Counted from the stretch's first letter, positions 29,147 through 39,752 are shown. The stretch: DNA of 64,000 nucleotides from Nostoc paludosum FACHB-159 (GCF_014698835.1 NZ_JACJTU010000007.1:124001-188000), one strand, 5' to 3'. Numbers and translations are program-made. The notes: generated by a model not told the origin, from the letters alone.

Positions 29147-32100
29147 ATGGCACCTCGGCGGTCTTCTAAGAAATCTGAATCTGATTCCACTAGAGGGAAA
29201 GCTACCAATAGCGAACAAAAACAAGAAAAGCAGAAAGAATTATTTCCAATTGTAGCAATGGGAGCTTCTGCGGGTGGATTGGAGGCATTTAGACAATTGC
29301 TGAGCCACTTGCCAATGGACACAGGCATGGCGTTTGTGCTGATTCAACACTTAAGCCCTAATCAAAAAAGTTTGTTGAGTGAAATTCTCTCTAGAACAAC
29401 TCAGATGCCTGTATGTGAAGTGCAGGATGGGATGGTGGTGGAGCCAAATCATGTGTACGTGATTCCGCCCAATGCCAAGATGACTATTTCTGAGGGGGTG
29501 CTGAAACTATCGCCGCGTGAAAAAACCCGTGGTCTTTTTATGACAGTGGATGCTTTCTTTCTTTCCTTGGCAGAGGAACGGGGAAGCAAAGCGATCGCAG
29601 TGGTACTATCGGGGGGAGACGCAGATGGCGCACGGGGACTCGAAGCAATTAAAGGAATTGGCGGCATCACCTTTGCCCAGTGCGAAGACACAGCAAAAGT
29701 CACTGGTATGCCAAGCAGTGCCATCGCTTCTGGTTATGTAGACTTTATCTTACCCCCAGAAGCCATCGCCCAAGAACTAACAAACATTAGCCGTCATCCC
29801 TACATCGCCAGCAAAACCCCAGTAAAAGCAACTGAAGCATTACCTGACAATGAGGATGCCCTTTCTATCATCTTCGATCTGCTGCGAACTGCTAGAGGAG
29901 TTGACTTTTCCAAGTACAAACAAACCACCTTAAAACGGCGCATCTTACGCCGAATGGTTTTATACAAGCTCGAAAGACTGGAAGATTACGTCCGCTATCT
30001 TCAGGAAAATCCTGAAGAAGTGAATGCCTTGTATCAAGATGTGCTGATTACCGTCACTAGTTTTTTTCGGGATGGAGAAGCCTTTGAGACTTTAAAAACC
30101 AAGATATTTCCTAACATTGTCAAAAATCTAACTCCGAATTTGGCCATCCGGATTTGGGTAGCAGGATGTTCAACAGGGGAAGAAGCATACTCTATTACCA
30201 TTTGCCTGCTAGAGTATTTAACAAGTCAGGGAATTAATCACCCCGTGCAGATTTTTGCTACAGACATTAATGAAGTAGCGATCGACAAAGCACGTAACGG
30301 CATTTACAAACCGAGTCAATTAGCAGATGTCTCTCCAGAACGTCTACAGCGCTTTTTTATAGAGGTAGAGGGTGGTTACCAAATTAGCAAGGTAGTGCGC
30401 GAGTTGTGTGTCTTTGCCAGACAAAACCTCATCAGCGACCCACCTTTTTCTCGGCTAGATTTAATTACTTGTCGTAATGTCTTGATTTATTTGGGAAGCT
30501 CAGTTCAGAAGAAGCTCTTACCGATTTTTCATTATGGTCTCAAGCCAACAGGATATTTAATGTTAGGCACTTCCGAGACAGTGGGCGAATTTACTGACTT
30601 GTTTACTTTAATAGACAGAAAGTATAAGATTTATTCCCAAAAAATAGCACCTGGTCGATTGACAATCGATTTAATCACTAATGCACATCCAACAGAAACT
30701 GCCAACCCTCAACCGACGGTGAATGAAAACGCTTGGAATGACTTGGAAATGCAAAAAGAAGCTGACCGGATTGTGTTAAATCAATATGCTCCGGTTGGTG
30801 TAGTTATCAACAACGATTTAGAAATTCTGCAATTTAGGGGACAAACCAGCCTCTATCTAGAACCCGCACCCGGCAGACCAAGCTTTAATTTGCTGAAGAT
30901 GGCAAAAGAAGATTTGCGACTAGAATTACGCACCGCAATTCACCAGGCAAAAAAACAGCAAAGCCCGGTCACAAAAGAAAATTTACATTTTAGACATGAG
31001 GATCGAGTTAGACAAGTTAAGGTTGATATCATTCCCTTCAAACCTCTGCCAGCAACAGAAGACTACTTTTTAGTTTTATTTCATGAGATTCTCTCATCAA
31101 TAACTACTATCTCCCAGGCAAATAGGGATAATTTCTTCAAATCTACGGAGCAGCAAACACATGATGAGCAAGAAATTAACCAACTCACACAAGAGTTGGC
31201 AACCACCAAAGAATATCTACAATCAATTATTGAAGAACAACAAGCTACTAATCAAGATTTGAGAGCTGCCAACGAAGAGATCCTCTCAAGTAACGAAGAG
31301 TTGCAAAGTACCAACGAGGAACTAGAAACCGCCAAAGAAGAAATTCAAGCAACTAATGAAGAACTAAACACAATTAACGACGAACTGCAACGGCGGAATT
31401 TAGAATCAAATCAGGTCAGCAACGATCTACAAAATCTCCTCAGCAGTATCAATATTCCGATTTTAATGTTAGGTGGCGATTTACGCATTCGCCGCTTTAC
31501 ACCAATAGCGGGGACAATCTTTAACCTTATTCCCACAGATGTAGGGCGACCGTTAAGTGATATTAACCACAATCTCAATGTCCCGGACTTAGAAGAACAA
31601 ATCTTCCAGGTAATTAATACCCTCACGCTGAAAGCTCAGGAAGTTCAAGACCAACAAGGCCATTGGTATGACTTGCGAATTCGACCTTATCGGACAATCG
31701 ATAATAAAATTGATGGCGCAGTGTTGGTGTTGGTTGATATTGATGTCCTTAAACGCACTGCGAATCAACTTAAGGCATCTAGAGATTACGCCCAAGCGAT
31801 TGTGGAAACAGTGCGAGAATCGTTAGTGGTGTTGAATGCAGAGTTACGGGTAGTTAGCGCCAATTTGTCTTTTTACGACACCTTCCAAGTTATACCAGCC
31901 CAAACAGAAAACCGCCTCATCTTTGAGATTGGCAATGGGCAGTGGAATATTCCCCAATTGCGATCGCTCTTAGAAGAGATTCTCACAAACAAATCCCAAA
32001 TTCAAGATTTTGAAGTCGAGCATAATTTTGAGTTAATTGGGCAGAAAACTATGCGTCTCAATGGACGAAAAATGCCTGAAATAGATGGCACACAGTTGAT

Positions 32101-33370
32101 TCTCTTAGCTATTGAAGATATTACCCAGTTTAAGCAGTGGGAGGCAGAACGCGCTCATTTATTAACCGAAGAACAGTTAGCCCGAACTGCTGCCGAAACA
32201 GCCAATCGCAGCAAAGATGAGTTTTTATCCATGCTTTCCCACGAACTGCGAAACCCACTGAATGCGCTGTTAGGATGGGCACAACTGCTACGGTCACACA
32301 AGCTCGATGAAGAGACCATTACTCAGGGGCTACAAGCAATTGAACACAGTGCCAAGGTTCAAGCCCAGCTAATTGAGGATCTTTTGGACATCTCACGTAT
32401 TACCTCAGGTCAGCTACGTCTCGACCTCGAACTCATTGAACTTAGCATTGTGGTTGAGTCAGCTCTAAATCTAGTAAGTTTATCAGCAGAATCGAAAAAT
32501 ATCCAAATTGAATCTCGCCTCGAACCTTCCACGAGAAAAATTTTAGGTGATGCCGTTCGCTTACAACAAGTGATTTTGAATTTACTTTCTAACGCTATTA
32601 AATTTACCCCCAGTGGCGGCAGAATTGAAGTTTTACTAGAATACATTGGCGAAGAAGCTCAAATCCAAGTCAACGACACAGGTAAGGGTATCAAAGCTGA
32701 CTTTCTTCCCTATGTATTCGATCGCTTCCGCCAAGCAGATAGCAGCAAAACTCGCTCAAATCCTGGGCTGGGGCTAGGGCTTTCCATTGTACGTCATGTG
32801 GTAGAACTCCACGGCGGTGTGGTTGAAGCCCATAGCCCAGGTGAGGGACAAGGGGCAACATTTATCGTCAAATTACCACTGCAAAGTAACCTCGAAGAAA
32901 GTTCTGTGTCGAATGCTCCAGAGCGAGTTATTTCAACACAGCAGTTAGCACTGTCAGGTGATGATATGCCCTCCCTGGATGGTCTGCGCGTACTTTTAGT
33001 AGATGACGAACTACATGTACGCGAGTTATTTACAACAGTGCTTGAGATCTCTGGTGTTGAGGTAACGGCGGTTGCATCTGCAAGGGAAGCATTATCAATA
33101 CTGATGAGAAATCCTGGTGGCTATGACCTACTATTGTCTGATATCAATATGCCAGAGGAAGACGGTTATACACTGATTCACCAAGTGAGGGCACTGAGTG
33201 TTGAGCAAGGAGGACAAATTCCAGCTCTAGCGATAACCGCCCATGCCAAAGATGAAGAGCTTACAGAGGCTTTGAGTAGAGGTTTTCAAGCACATCTGGC
33301 TAAACCCGTTGACCAAACTCAATTATTAATTCTAATTGCTTGTTTGACTGGACGAATTAGAAGGAATTAG
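29147..33370 (+). CDS. CheB-CheR-PAS-histidine kinase-receiver fusion protein
   Basis: A protein of about 1407 residues (1410 if the GTG at 29138 is the start; I prefer the ATG nine bases later). Numbering is from the GTG: CheB methylesterase domain (35-215) with Ser44 in MGASAGG, His71 in QHLSP and Asp163 in GDADG; CheR methyltransferase (235-500) with RRILRRM, AGCSTGEEAYSI for SAM binding, and DLITCRNVLIYL; a long coiled coil (about 665-760) with repeated ATNEEL; two PAS-like domains; HisKA with LSHELRNPLN (His near 1034); HATPase with LSNAIKFTPSGG and GLGLGLSI; and a receiver with phospho-Asp in LLLSDINMPEEDG. No CheB-type receiver precedes the esterase. Such CheB/CheR kinases are common in cyanobacteria, and their targets are not established. 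The upstream gap is repeat-filled; a lone receiver converges from the right. Confidence 0.95.
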   Translation: MAPRRSSKKSESDSTRGKATNSEQKQEKQKELFPIVAMGASAGGLEAFRQLLSHLPMDTGMAFVLIQHLSPNQKSLLSEILSRTTQMPVCEVQDGMVVEPNHVYVIPPNAKMTISEGVLKLSPREKTRGLFMTVDAFFLSLAEERGSKAIAVVLSGGDADGARGLEAIKGIGGITFAQCEDTAKVTGMPSSAIASGYVDFILPPEAIAQELTNISRHPYIASKTPVKATEALPDNEDALSIIFDLLRTARGVDFSKYKQTTLKRRILRRMVLYKLERLEDYVRYLQENPEEVNALYQDVLITVTSFFRDGEAFETLKTKIFPNIVKNLTPNLAIRIWVAGCSTGEEAYSITICLLEYLTSQGINHPVQIFATDINEVAIDKARNGIYKPSQLADVSPERLQRFFIEVEGGYQISKVVRELCVFARQNLISDPPFSRLDLITCRNVLIYLGSSVQKKLLPIFHYGLKPTGYLMLGTSETVGEFTDLFTLIDRKYKIYSQKIAPGRLTIDLITNAHPTETANPQPTVNENAWNDLEMQKEADRIVLNQYAPVGVVINNDLEILQFRGQTSLYLEPAPGRPSFNLLKMAKEDLRLELRTAIHQAKKQQSPVTKENLHFRHEDRVRQVKVDIIPFKPLPATEDYFLVLFHEILSSITTISQANRDNFFKSTEQQTHDEQEINQLTQELATTKEYLQSIIEEQQATNQDLRAANEEILSSNEELQSTNEELETAKEEIQATNEELNTINDELQRRNLESNQVSNDLQNLLSSINIPILMLGGDLRIRRFTPIAGTIFNLIPTDVGRPLSDINHNLNVPDLEEQIFQVINTLTLKAQEVQDQQGHWYDLRIRPYRTIDNKIDGAVLVLVDIDVLKRTANQLKASRDYAQAIVETVRESLVVLNAELRVVSANLSFYDTFQVIPAQTENRLIFEIGNGQWNIPQLRSLLEEILTNKSQIQDFEVEHNFELIGQKTMRLNGRKMPEIDGTQLILLAIEDITQFKQWEAERAHLLTEEQLARTAAETANRSKDEFLSMLSHELRNPLNALLGWAQLLRSHKLDEETITQGLQAIEHSAKVQAQLIEDLLDISRITSGQLRLDLELIELSIVVESALNLVSLSAESKNIQIESRLEPSTRKILGDAVRLQQVILNLLSNAIKFTPSGGRIEVLLEYIGEEAQIQVNDTGKGIKADFLPYVFDRFRQADSSKTRSNPGLGLGLSIVRHVVELHGGVVEAHSPGEGQGATFIVKLPLQSNLEESSVSNAPERVISTQQLALSGDDMPSLDGLRVLLVDDELHVRELFTTVLEISGVEVTAVASAREALSILMRNPGGYDLLLSDINMPEEDGYTLIHQVRALSVEQGGQIPALAITAHAKDEELTEALSRGFQAHLAKPVDQTQLLILIACLTGRIRRN

Positions 33371-33532
33371 GGAACACGTGTAAATGAAGTACACGGGTAG
33401 GGGCTTTACAGCTGTGCGCCTCTACTAGAATCTGTACCTCACCAACTTGCAATCTGCTGTAAGTCTTTAACAGGACATAATAATATGAAACTGTTCGCTG
33501 TTGCCTTTTAAAATCTAAAATTATATTACTTA

Positions 33533-33943
33533 TTAATTATTGCTTTGCTCAATTAAATTACTAACTAAAAAAACTAACTCCTTCAAGTCAATTGGTTTGT
33601 ATAGATAGCTGTGAAAACCTGTTAATAAGCCATAGATACGGTCTTCTTCATGAACGAATGCTGTCAAAGCGATCGCGGGAATTTCTCGTTGGGTTTGTTG
33701 TTTGTTCAGTGTTCTAATTTTCTCCAGCAATGAGTAGCCATCTTCACCTGGCATACAGATATCACAAATCAAAATATCTGGTTGAAAATCTAACATTGCT
33801 TCCAAAGCTTCCGACGCACAAGCAGCTGCAATAACTTCTGCTCCCTCTAATTTAAACAAAGTAGTAAGTATCTTTCTCGTGTCAGAGTCGTCATCGACAA
33901 CGAGTAAGCGTAGTTGCTTTAGAGATATCGACTTGTTGGGCAT
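33533..33943 (-). CDS. single-domain response regulator
   Basis: A 136-residue CheY-like receiver without output domain. The acidic pair is in LLVVDDDSD, the phospho-acceptor is Asp61 in ILICDICMPGEDGY, Thr lies in IALTAF and Lys116 in YLYKPID. It probably relays phosphate or acts by binding a partner. It faces the CheB-CheR kinase gene and its sequence resembles that kinase's own receiver, so it is a candidate partner. Confidence 0.93.
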   Translation of the reverse strand: MPNKSISLKQLRLLVVDDDSDTRKILTTLFKLEGAEVIAAACASEALEAMLDFQPDILICDICMPGEDGYSLLEKIRTLNKQQTQREIPAIALTAFVHEEDRIYGLLTGFHSYLYKPIDLKELVFLVSNLIEQSNN

Positions 33944-34308
33944 TATTTTTACTACAATGTAGTATTAAAACTTGGTATTAAAATGCATAGATTTTATGGA
34001 ATGACATTAATAATGCGCCTACTAATGCTATTAACTGATGGAAAATGCGATCGCCGCATCTACTGAAGGTAAAAACTTATGACATCTTAAGGATTAGGGA
34101 GCCTTTTTCATGTATTTGAACCACATCTGTCGTAGGGGCGCAAGGCCTTGCGTCCCTACCTGCCGATTGAACTCTCCATTGATTAAAGACCACTGAATTT
34201 AAAATTCAGTGCGGGCTTGTACCCATTTTTAATTATGAATTATGAATTATGAATTAATAATTATTTGGTCAATAATCAATACTCCTAATACCCCATTCTT
34301 TTGAGGAA
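33944..34308. other. intergenic region with palindromic repeat
   Basis: 365 bp without a gene. The only distinct structure is the palindrome at 34132-34159, followed by an AATTATGAATTATGAATTA repeat near 34230. Confidence 0.5.
34132..34159. repeat. palindrome GTAGGGGCGCAAGG-CCTTGCGTCCCTAC
   Basis: A 28-bp inverted repeat with one mismatch and no loop. A degenerate relative, GTAGGGGCTTTACAGCTGTGCGCCTCTAC, lies at about 33400 after the kinase stop. Confidence 0.8.
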
Positions 34309-34638
34309 TCAAAGATGAGTTTGCTGCTTGTGCTGGCGTAATTTCTCTACTATATATACTTGTAACTCTTGCTTTTCTCTGTTGCTGGCATTTCGTTGAT
34401 AAGTTCTTCCGGTTTCTTGAATAAATCGACGTTTTTCGCTTTGAGAAGATTTGAGTTTACCTCCAGAACCTTTGAGTCCTTGCTGTAATTCTTCCCATGT
34501 CTTTTCGCCGACGCTTTCTCCTAGTTTTATCAGTGCCTTTGGTAATAATATTTTTGCCTCTCTTTGAAAATCGTCTTCTGTCTCCAAGGCAGCTAAATCT
34601 ATATTGCTGAAGTCGATATTGATTTGAAATTTACTCAT
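34309..34638 (-). CDS. small charged protein, unknown
   Basis: A 109-residue hydrophilic protein rich in Lys, Gln and Glu, with a probable helical N-terminal half (DFSNIDLAALETEDDFQREAKILLPKALIKLGES) and a basic middle (KSSQSEKRRFIQETGRTYQRN). No membrane segment or signal peptide is present. It might be a small nucleic-acid-binding or toxin-antitoxin-type protein, but nothing specific supports that. No strong ribosome site is visible. Confidence 0.55.
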   Translation of the reverse strand: MSKFQINIDFSNIDLAALETEDDFQREAKILLPKALIKLGESVGEKTWEELQQGLKGSGGKLKSSQSEKRRFIQETGRTYQRNASNREKQELQVYIVEKLRQHKQQTHL

Positions 34639-34893
34639 GGCTGATTGATTTTATTTATGATTATTACCATAATTAGCTTTTGACTGATAACTGTTGACTG
34701 ATGCCAGTTAACAGGCATTACTAATATTTTTCACAATTTAAAGAAAATTGCTATGGTATACTCGCTAGATTTATTTATCAAATATTACTCTGATTCTTTA
34801 ATTATTTCTGAATTCTGAGTTCTGAATTCTTAATTCTGACTAAAATGCTATCTTAAAGGCAAGGTCATTTGCTCAAGTTTTGAGGAAAACGCT

Positions 34894-35976
34894 ATGACTA
34901 CAACGCTCATAGAGGCTAATTCTATCGAGTCATTGCTAGGTAAAGAGGCAGAAGACCTGCTTACTTACAAAGCAAAGGTTTCTAAGGATTTATTGCATTT
35001 GCCAGGGCCGGATTTTGTAGATCGAGTTTGGATTAATAGCGATCGCAATCCTCAAGTATTGCGTAATCTTCAGTTACTTTATTCTACTGGTCGTTTGGCA
35101 AACACAGGCTATCTGTCTATTCTGCCGGTAGACCAAGGGATTGAACATTCCGCCGCTGCGTCCTTTGCGCCGAATCCAATTTACTTCGATCCAGAAAATA
35201 TTGTGAAGTTGGCGATCGCCGCAGAATGCAACGCCGTTGCGACCACTTTGGGAGTATTGGGTATCATATCACGAAAATATGCCCATAAAATCCCCTTTAT
35301 TGTCAAGTTGAATCACAACGAATTGCTGACCTTCCCCAATCAATTTGACCAGGTATTGTTTGCTGATGTCGAACAAGCTTGGAATTTAGGCGCGGCGGCC
35401 GTTGGTGCAACAATTTACTTTGGTTCAGACCAGTCTACCAGGCAAATTCAAGAAATCAGCAAAGCTTTTAAACGCGCCCATGAATTAGGGATGGCGACTA
35501 TTCTCTGGTGCTATTTGCGGAACAACGCTTTTAAACAAGATAAAGATTATCACCTTGCAGCCGACCTCACCGGACAAGCAAATCATTTGGGTGTCACCAT
35601 TGAAGCCGACATCATTAAACAAAAGTTACCCGAATGCAACAACGGCTATGGAGCAGTTGCCAAAGCTACTGGTAAGAGTTACGGCAAAACCGACGAACGA
35701 GTTTACACAGAATTAACAACCGACCACCCAATTGATTTGACTCGTTATCAAGTACTCAATTGCTACTCCGGACGCGCGGGGCTGATTAATTCTGGTGGCG
35801 CAACGGGCAAAAATGACTTCGCCGAAGCAGTTCGTACCGCCGTCATTAACAAACGCGCCGGTGGTTCGGGATTAATTTCTGGACGCAAGACATTCCAGCG
35901 TCCCTTTGAAGAAGGCGTTAAACTATTTCACGCCATTCAAGATGTTTACTTATCGCCAGATGTGACGATAGCTTAA
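34894..35976 (+). CDS. class I fructose-bisphosphate aldolase
   Basis: A 360-residue enzyme of the class I DhnA/FbaB type that interconverts fructose 1,6-bisphosphate with dihydroxyacetone phosphate and glyceraldehyde 3-phosphate in glycolysis and the Calvin cycle. Blocks are [61 protein letters not shown] (a lysine here is a candidate for the Schiff base) and [20 protein letters not shown] with [10 protein letters not shown] for phosphate binding. A GAGGAAAACGCT stretch precedes the ATG. The following gene is a sugar-phosphate phosphatase on the same strand, about 150 bp away. Confidence 0.9.
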   Translation: MTTTLIEANSIESLLGKEAEDLLTYKAKVSKDLLHLPGPDFVDRVWINSDRNPQVLRNLQLLYSTGRLANTGYLSILPVDQGIEHSAAASFAPNPIYFDPENIVKLAIAAECNAVATTLGVLGIISRKYAHKIPFIVKLNHNELLTFPNQFDQVLFADVEQAWNLGAAAVGATIYFGSDQSTRQIQEISKAFKRAHELGMATILWCYLRNNAFKQDKDYHLAADLTGQANHLGVTIEADIIKQKLPECNNGYGAVAKATGKSYGKTDERVYTELTTDHPIDLTRYQVLNCYSGRAGLINSGGATGKNDFAEAVRTAVINKRAGGSGLISGRKTFQRPFEEGVKLFHAIQDVYLSPDVTIA

Positions 35977-35978
35977 AA

Positions 35979-36035
35979 ATTGGGCATTGGGCATTGGGCA
36001 TTGGGCATTGGGCATTGGGCATGGGGCATGGGAAG
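35979..36035. repeat. GGGCATT tandem repeat
   Basis: Five to six GGGCATT heptamers lie just after the aldolase stop. A reading frame starts in this repeat but the real gene begins further on. Confidence 0.9.
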
Positions 36036-36124
36036 AGGACAAGGGGAAAGAATTGTTACAATTTGTCTTTTTGTCTCCTTGTCTCACCCATTCCCCACTT
36101 CCTAAATATCAGATTAAAAATAAT

Positions 36125-36967
36125 ATGAAATTTCACGAACATCATATCAAGGCATTACCTTATGTTCCACAACCAAAATATGTTGTTTTTACAGATTTTG
36201 ATGAAACTTATCTCGCTCACCAAAACCAAGAGCATCATAAAAGCGATCGACAGGAACTAGAAGAGTATTTATTAAACCAAAGCTACGAAAAACAAATTAT
36301 TTTGGGTTGGGTTACTGGCAGCAGTTTAACTTCAGTCTTCTCGAAAATAAATAAATATGGTTTAAAAGTCTTACCTCATTTTATTGCCAGTAGTTTAGGT
36401 ACTGAGCTAACTTACTTCAATCAAAAACAATACGGTGAAAAAGATAAACAATGGGAAAATAATCTCAAAGAAACTGGATTTTCAGAAAAATTAATTAACA
36501 ATTTAGTTAGTATTTTAAAATTAGATGATATCCATTTGACTCCACAACCTCAAATAGAAGATTCTCGTTTCTTAAAAAATTACTATTATCATCAACAAAA
36601 CAAGGAACTTGATTCACAGGCACTATTACAAATCAAAAATATAGCTAAAAAGGCTGGCATTGCAGTCAATATTAGCCAATGTAATCCTTTATGTGGAGAT
36701 CCCGAAAACTGCTATGATGTGGATTTTACACCGGCGGGAACGGGTAAAAAAGATATAGTTAATTTTATTTTAAAACATACAAATATTAACTACAAAAACT
36801 CTATAGCTTTTGGGGAAAGTGGTAATGATATTGAAATGCTGCAAGCGGTTGAACATGGTTATTTAGTAGGAAATGCCACAAGCGAAGCTAAAAAATTACA
36901 TTCTCGAATAGAAAAGAATGAGTACACTAAAGGGATATTATCTGTATTAAAAACACTCATCAAATAA
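36125..36967 (+). CDS. HAD-IIB family, sucrose-phosphatase-like hydrolase
   Basis: A 280-residue HAD phosphatase. The nucleophile and acid/base aspartates are Asp24 and Asp26 in FTDFDETYL, the Thr/Ser motif is in GWVTGSSLTS, and the last motif is FGESGNDIEML. A C2-type cap lies between, as in sucrose-6-phosphate phosphatase. I begin at ATG 36125 because the longer frame is only translated GGGCATT repeats. The context after aldolase suggests sugar-phosphate turnover. It has two more distant relatives at 54311 and 60142. Confidence 0.82.
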   Translation: MKFHEHHIKALPYVPQPKYVVFTDFDETYLAHQNQEHHKSDRQELEEYLLNQSYEKQIILGWVTGSSLTSVFSKINKYGLKVLPHFIASSLGTELTYFNQKQYGEKDKQWENNLKETGFSEKLINNLVSILKLDDIHLTPQPQIEDSRFLKNYYYHQQNKELDSQALLQIKNIAKKAGIAVNISQCNPLCGDPENCYDVDFTPAGTGKKDIVNFILKHTNINYKNSIAFGESGNDIEMLQAVEHGYLVGNATSEAKKLHSRIEKNEYTKGILSVLKTLIK

Positions 36968-37197
36968 GTTAAGATAACCTCAGTTCGGGTTAAAAAGATT
37001 TTGCTGCTAACTTCAGCACAAGTTCTGAAAAATCGAACCACAGAGTAGAGACGTAGCATTGCTACGTCTCTACATCGGGTGGAATGACGAAAAATCGTTC
37101 AATCAGGGGTGAACTTCTTCTTAATTTTTCTTTCTTTGCGCTCTTTGCGTCCTTTGCGGTTCGTTTATTAAACCTGCAAAATTAATGCGACAGACCA
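36968..37197. other. convergent intergenic region with hairpin
   Basis: It contains the palindrome at 37045-37073 and a TTTGCGCTCTTTGCGTCCTTTGCGG repeat at about 37136-37165, related to those at 39655 and 41640. Confidence 0.6.
37045..37073. repeat. perfect hairpin GTAGAGACGTAGC-att-GCTACGTCTCTAC
   Basis: Thirteen-base perfect arms surround a 3-nt loop between convergent genes. It is a dispersed-repeat type and could end transcription from both sides. Confidence 0.85.
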
Positions 37198-39540
37198 CTA
37201 AGAAGAAAATTCTAATTGATGTGCAGTGCCATTATCAATAAAGCTTTGTTCGCCAACGCCGACTAATTCCACAATGATTTCGCGGTTTGCAGGTGAAAAC
37301 TCACCTTTTCTAGCTTCAATCTCAACAATGGTTCGTTGCTCTTGGGAATTAACGCGGTAAGTTGTTGTGCAAAAGACTCCTGTTTTGTACTCAAATGTGT
37401 GACCATCATCTTCATAAAGGGTAAACTCACCTGTGCCTTTCCAAATGCGTAGTCTCATCTGGTCTATGGGGCGTTCATCTACATATTGCATGACTGGGAT
37501 CATAGGAATAATTGAACCAGCACGGACGTATAATGGCATTTGCTCAAGTGGTGCGTGTGCCAAGATGTGGGTTGGCCCTGTGAAAGCTTCACCACTCCAC
37601 CAGTCATACCACTGACCTTCAGGCAAATATACAGCACGATATTGAACACCGGGACGATAAATTGGTGCTGCGAGTAATGATGAACCAAGCATTACTTGGT
37701 CTGCGAGGCTGAAAGTCTGCGGATCGTTAGGAAAATGATAGAGTAGGGGACGCAGAATTGGTGCGCCTGTGGTTGCAGCTTCCCAGAAAAATGTGTAGAT
37801 GTAAGGCAGTAGTCGGTAACGGAGTTCAATGTACTCACGGCAAATTTTTTCAACGCGATCGCCAAATGCCCAAGGTTCATGCTGTGCTGTAGTCAATGCT
37901 GAATGTCCCCGCATGAAGGGGTAAAGCATTCCTAGCTGCATCCAACGAGTAAATAGTTCCGGTGTGGCATTCCCCGCAAACCCTCCAATATCTGTACCCA
38001 CAAAGGCAATACCCGACAACCCCAAGTTACACAGCATTGGTATGGACATTTCTAAGTGTTCCCACAGAGATTGATTGTCTCCCGTCCATACTGCTGACCA
38101 ACGCTGAATGCCCGCAAATCCTGAGCGCGTTAAGAAAAATGTGCGTTCCGTGGGACGGGATTTGACGACTGCCTCATAAGATGCCTGGGCCATCATTAAC
38201 CCATACACGTTATGGGTTTCAGCGTGGTTAGTTTTCTCCTCAGCCGGCCCCTGTGCTGCATCAAGGGGAAAGTCAATTTTACGACCAGGGTCACCAAATG
38301 GGCGATCGTCTAGTGTGGGTTCATTCATGTCATTCCAGATGCCGGCAATACCAATATCAGTTAGGCTGTTTAGTAAACCTCCCCACCAATCTTGAACTTC
38401 TGGACGCATGTAATCAGGAAACACAGCTTTGTCAGGCCAAACATAGCCGTGAAATAGCTGGCCGTTGGTTTTACGGACAAAAAAATCGTTTTTTAATCCC
38501 TCATCGAATACTTTATAGTCTGCTTCTGGATCGTACTTAACCCCAGGTTCGACAATTGTCGCTATTTTAAAGCCGTTTTCCTTGAGATTTTGGATTAATT
38601 CTTTAGGATTAGCAAATCGCTTCGGACTCCAGGTAAAAACCCGGTAGCCGTTCATATAATCAATATCTAAATGGATAACATCACACGGAATTTGCCGCTG
38701 CCGAAATTCCCGCGCTACTTTTTGTACTATATCCTGTGATTGATAACTCCAGCGACACTGGTGGTAACCTAACGACCATCGGGGTGGTAAGGGCATCCGT
38801 CCGGTTAGCTGGGTGTAGGTTTGAAGAATTTTTGCGGGTTCGGGCCCATAAATGATGTAGTAATCTAGTTCACTTCCCTGGGTTTCCATGCGCCAGATTC
38901 CAGGCTGCTGGGCACCGACATCGAATCGGCTCCAAAAAGTAGTATTAAAAAAAAGCCCGTAGCCTAAACCCGGACGTAAGGCAATAAAAAAGGGAATTGA
39001 CTGATACATACTATCTGTCAAAATCCCAAAATCGATCGCATCAGTTGTCCAATTAGTTCTCACTTTCGATCGCTGATCTAGCAAGCCAGTGGGTTCACCA
39101 AAACCATAGAAATGTTCGTCGGTTTCTATCCGTTTCCACCCAGCGATCGCACCAGTTCGCCACCCCATTCCCATGTCTGCATCCTCAGCAAAGGGCTGTC
39201 CTGCTGAGTCGAAGCACTGGATACGACAAGGATTGCGGGAGATGACAATAGACAATTTCTCGGTTGTGATTTCTATAGTCTCTGCTGTTTCTCGTACTTC
39301 AAAGGGCACCTTAGACCATTCTTCATCTGCCTGTGCCACTGCCCACGATCGCCTGGGTAAAAATTCGCCACTTGGGGTCATCCGTACCCGGATTAAGTTA
39401 GGTGCTAAAATGCTAATCTTCAGATAGGGAATGCCGCATTTTAATAGGATATGGCGATCGTCTTTTTGTATTGCTTCTACTGCTCCCAGAATTGACCAAG
39501 CTGGCTCGGCTGTGTGCAGTTGTCCAAAATATTGCGGCAT
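37198..39540 (-). CDS. GH31 family alpha-glucosidase
   Basis: A 780-residue GH31 enzyme that removes alpha-linked glucose (or xylose) from non-reducing ends. It has the N-terminal beta-sandwich with HFYGFGEPTGLLDQR and YGLFFNTTFWSRFD, the barrel with HLDIDYMNGYRVFTW, the nucleophile Asp404 in GIWNDMNEP, and the acid/base Asp488 in WTGDNQS. The C-terminal beta domains follow (YLPEGQWYDWWSGE, YEDDGHTFEY). No signal peptide is present, so it should be cytoplasmic and act on maltodextrins, glycogen fragments or a glucosyl osmolyte. Single gene, convergent with the HAD phosphatase. Confidence 0.95.
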   Translation of the reverse strand: MPQYFGQLHTAEPAWSILGAVEAIQKDDRHILLKCGIPYLKISILAPNLIRVRMTPSGEFLPRRSWAVAQADEEWSKVPFEVRETAETIEITTEKLSIVISRNPCRIQCFDSAGQPFAEDADMGMGWRTGAIAGWKRIETDEHFYGFGEPTGLLDQRSKVRTNWTTDAIDFGILTDSMYQSIPFFIALRPGLGYGLFFNTTFWSRFDVGAQQPGIWRMETQGSELDYYIIYGPEPAKILQTYTQLTGRMPLPPRWSLGYHQCRWSYQSQDIVQKVAREFRQRQIPCDVIHLDIDYMNGYRVFTWSPKRFANPKELIQNLKENGFKIATIVEPGVKYDPEADYKVFDEGLKNDFFVRKTNGQLFHGYVWPDKAVFPDYMRPEVQDWWGGLLNSLTDIGIAGIWNDMNEPTLDDRPFGDPGRKIDFPLDAAQGPAEEKTNHAETHNVYGLMMAQASYEAVVKSRPTERTFFLTRSGFAGIQRWSAVWTGDNQSLWEHLEMSIPMLCNLGLSGIAFVGTDIGGFAGNATPELFTRWMQLGMLYPFMRGHSALTTAQHEPWAFGDRVEKICREYIELRYRLLPYIYTFFWEAATTGAPILRPLLYHFPNDPQTFSLADQVMLGSSLLAAPIYRPGVQYRAVYLPEGQWYDWWSGEAFTGPTHILAHAPLEQMPLYVRAGSIIPMIPVMQYVDERPIDQMRLRIWKGTGEFTLYEDDGHTFEYKTGVFCTTTYRVNSQEQRTIVEIEARKGEFSPANREIIVELVGVGEQSFIDNGTAHQLEFSS

Positions 39541-39654
39541 AATCCCTGATTAAAAAATAACTACTTTCCCCAATTGAGAATCACATAAACTACTGCTAAA
39601 AGCTTGTATCTTTAGGCATACCATAGACAAATTTTTACATATGTTTTCAGGTAT

Positions 39655-39752
39655 CTTATTCTTTGCGCCTTTGCGCCTTTGCGTGAGACTTTTAAAGCAA
39701 TACCTATTTTTTTTTTACGAACCGCCAAGGACGCAAAGGACGCAAAGGAAGA
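39655..39752. repeat. TTTGCGCC / ACGCAAAGG repeat region
   Basis: TTCTTTGCGCCTTTGCGCCTTTGCGTGAGAC and, inverted, CGAACCGCCAAGGACGCAAAGGACGCAAAGG lie 40 bp apart and can form a hairpin. Related copies are at about 37136 and 41640. Confidence 0.8.

Noticed and set aside
35987-36124. Upstream extension of the HAD phosphatase gene to 35987
   Set aside because: It only translates GGGCATT repeats; ATG 36125 fits the family.
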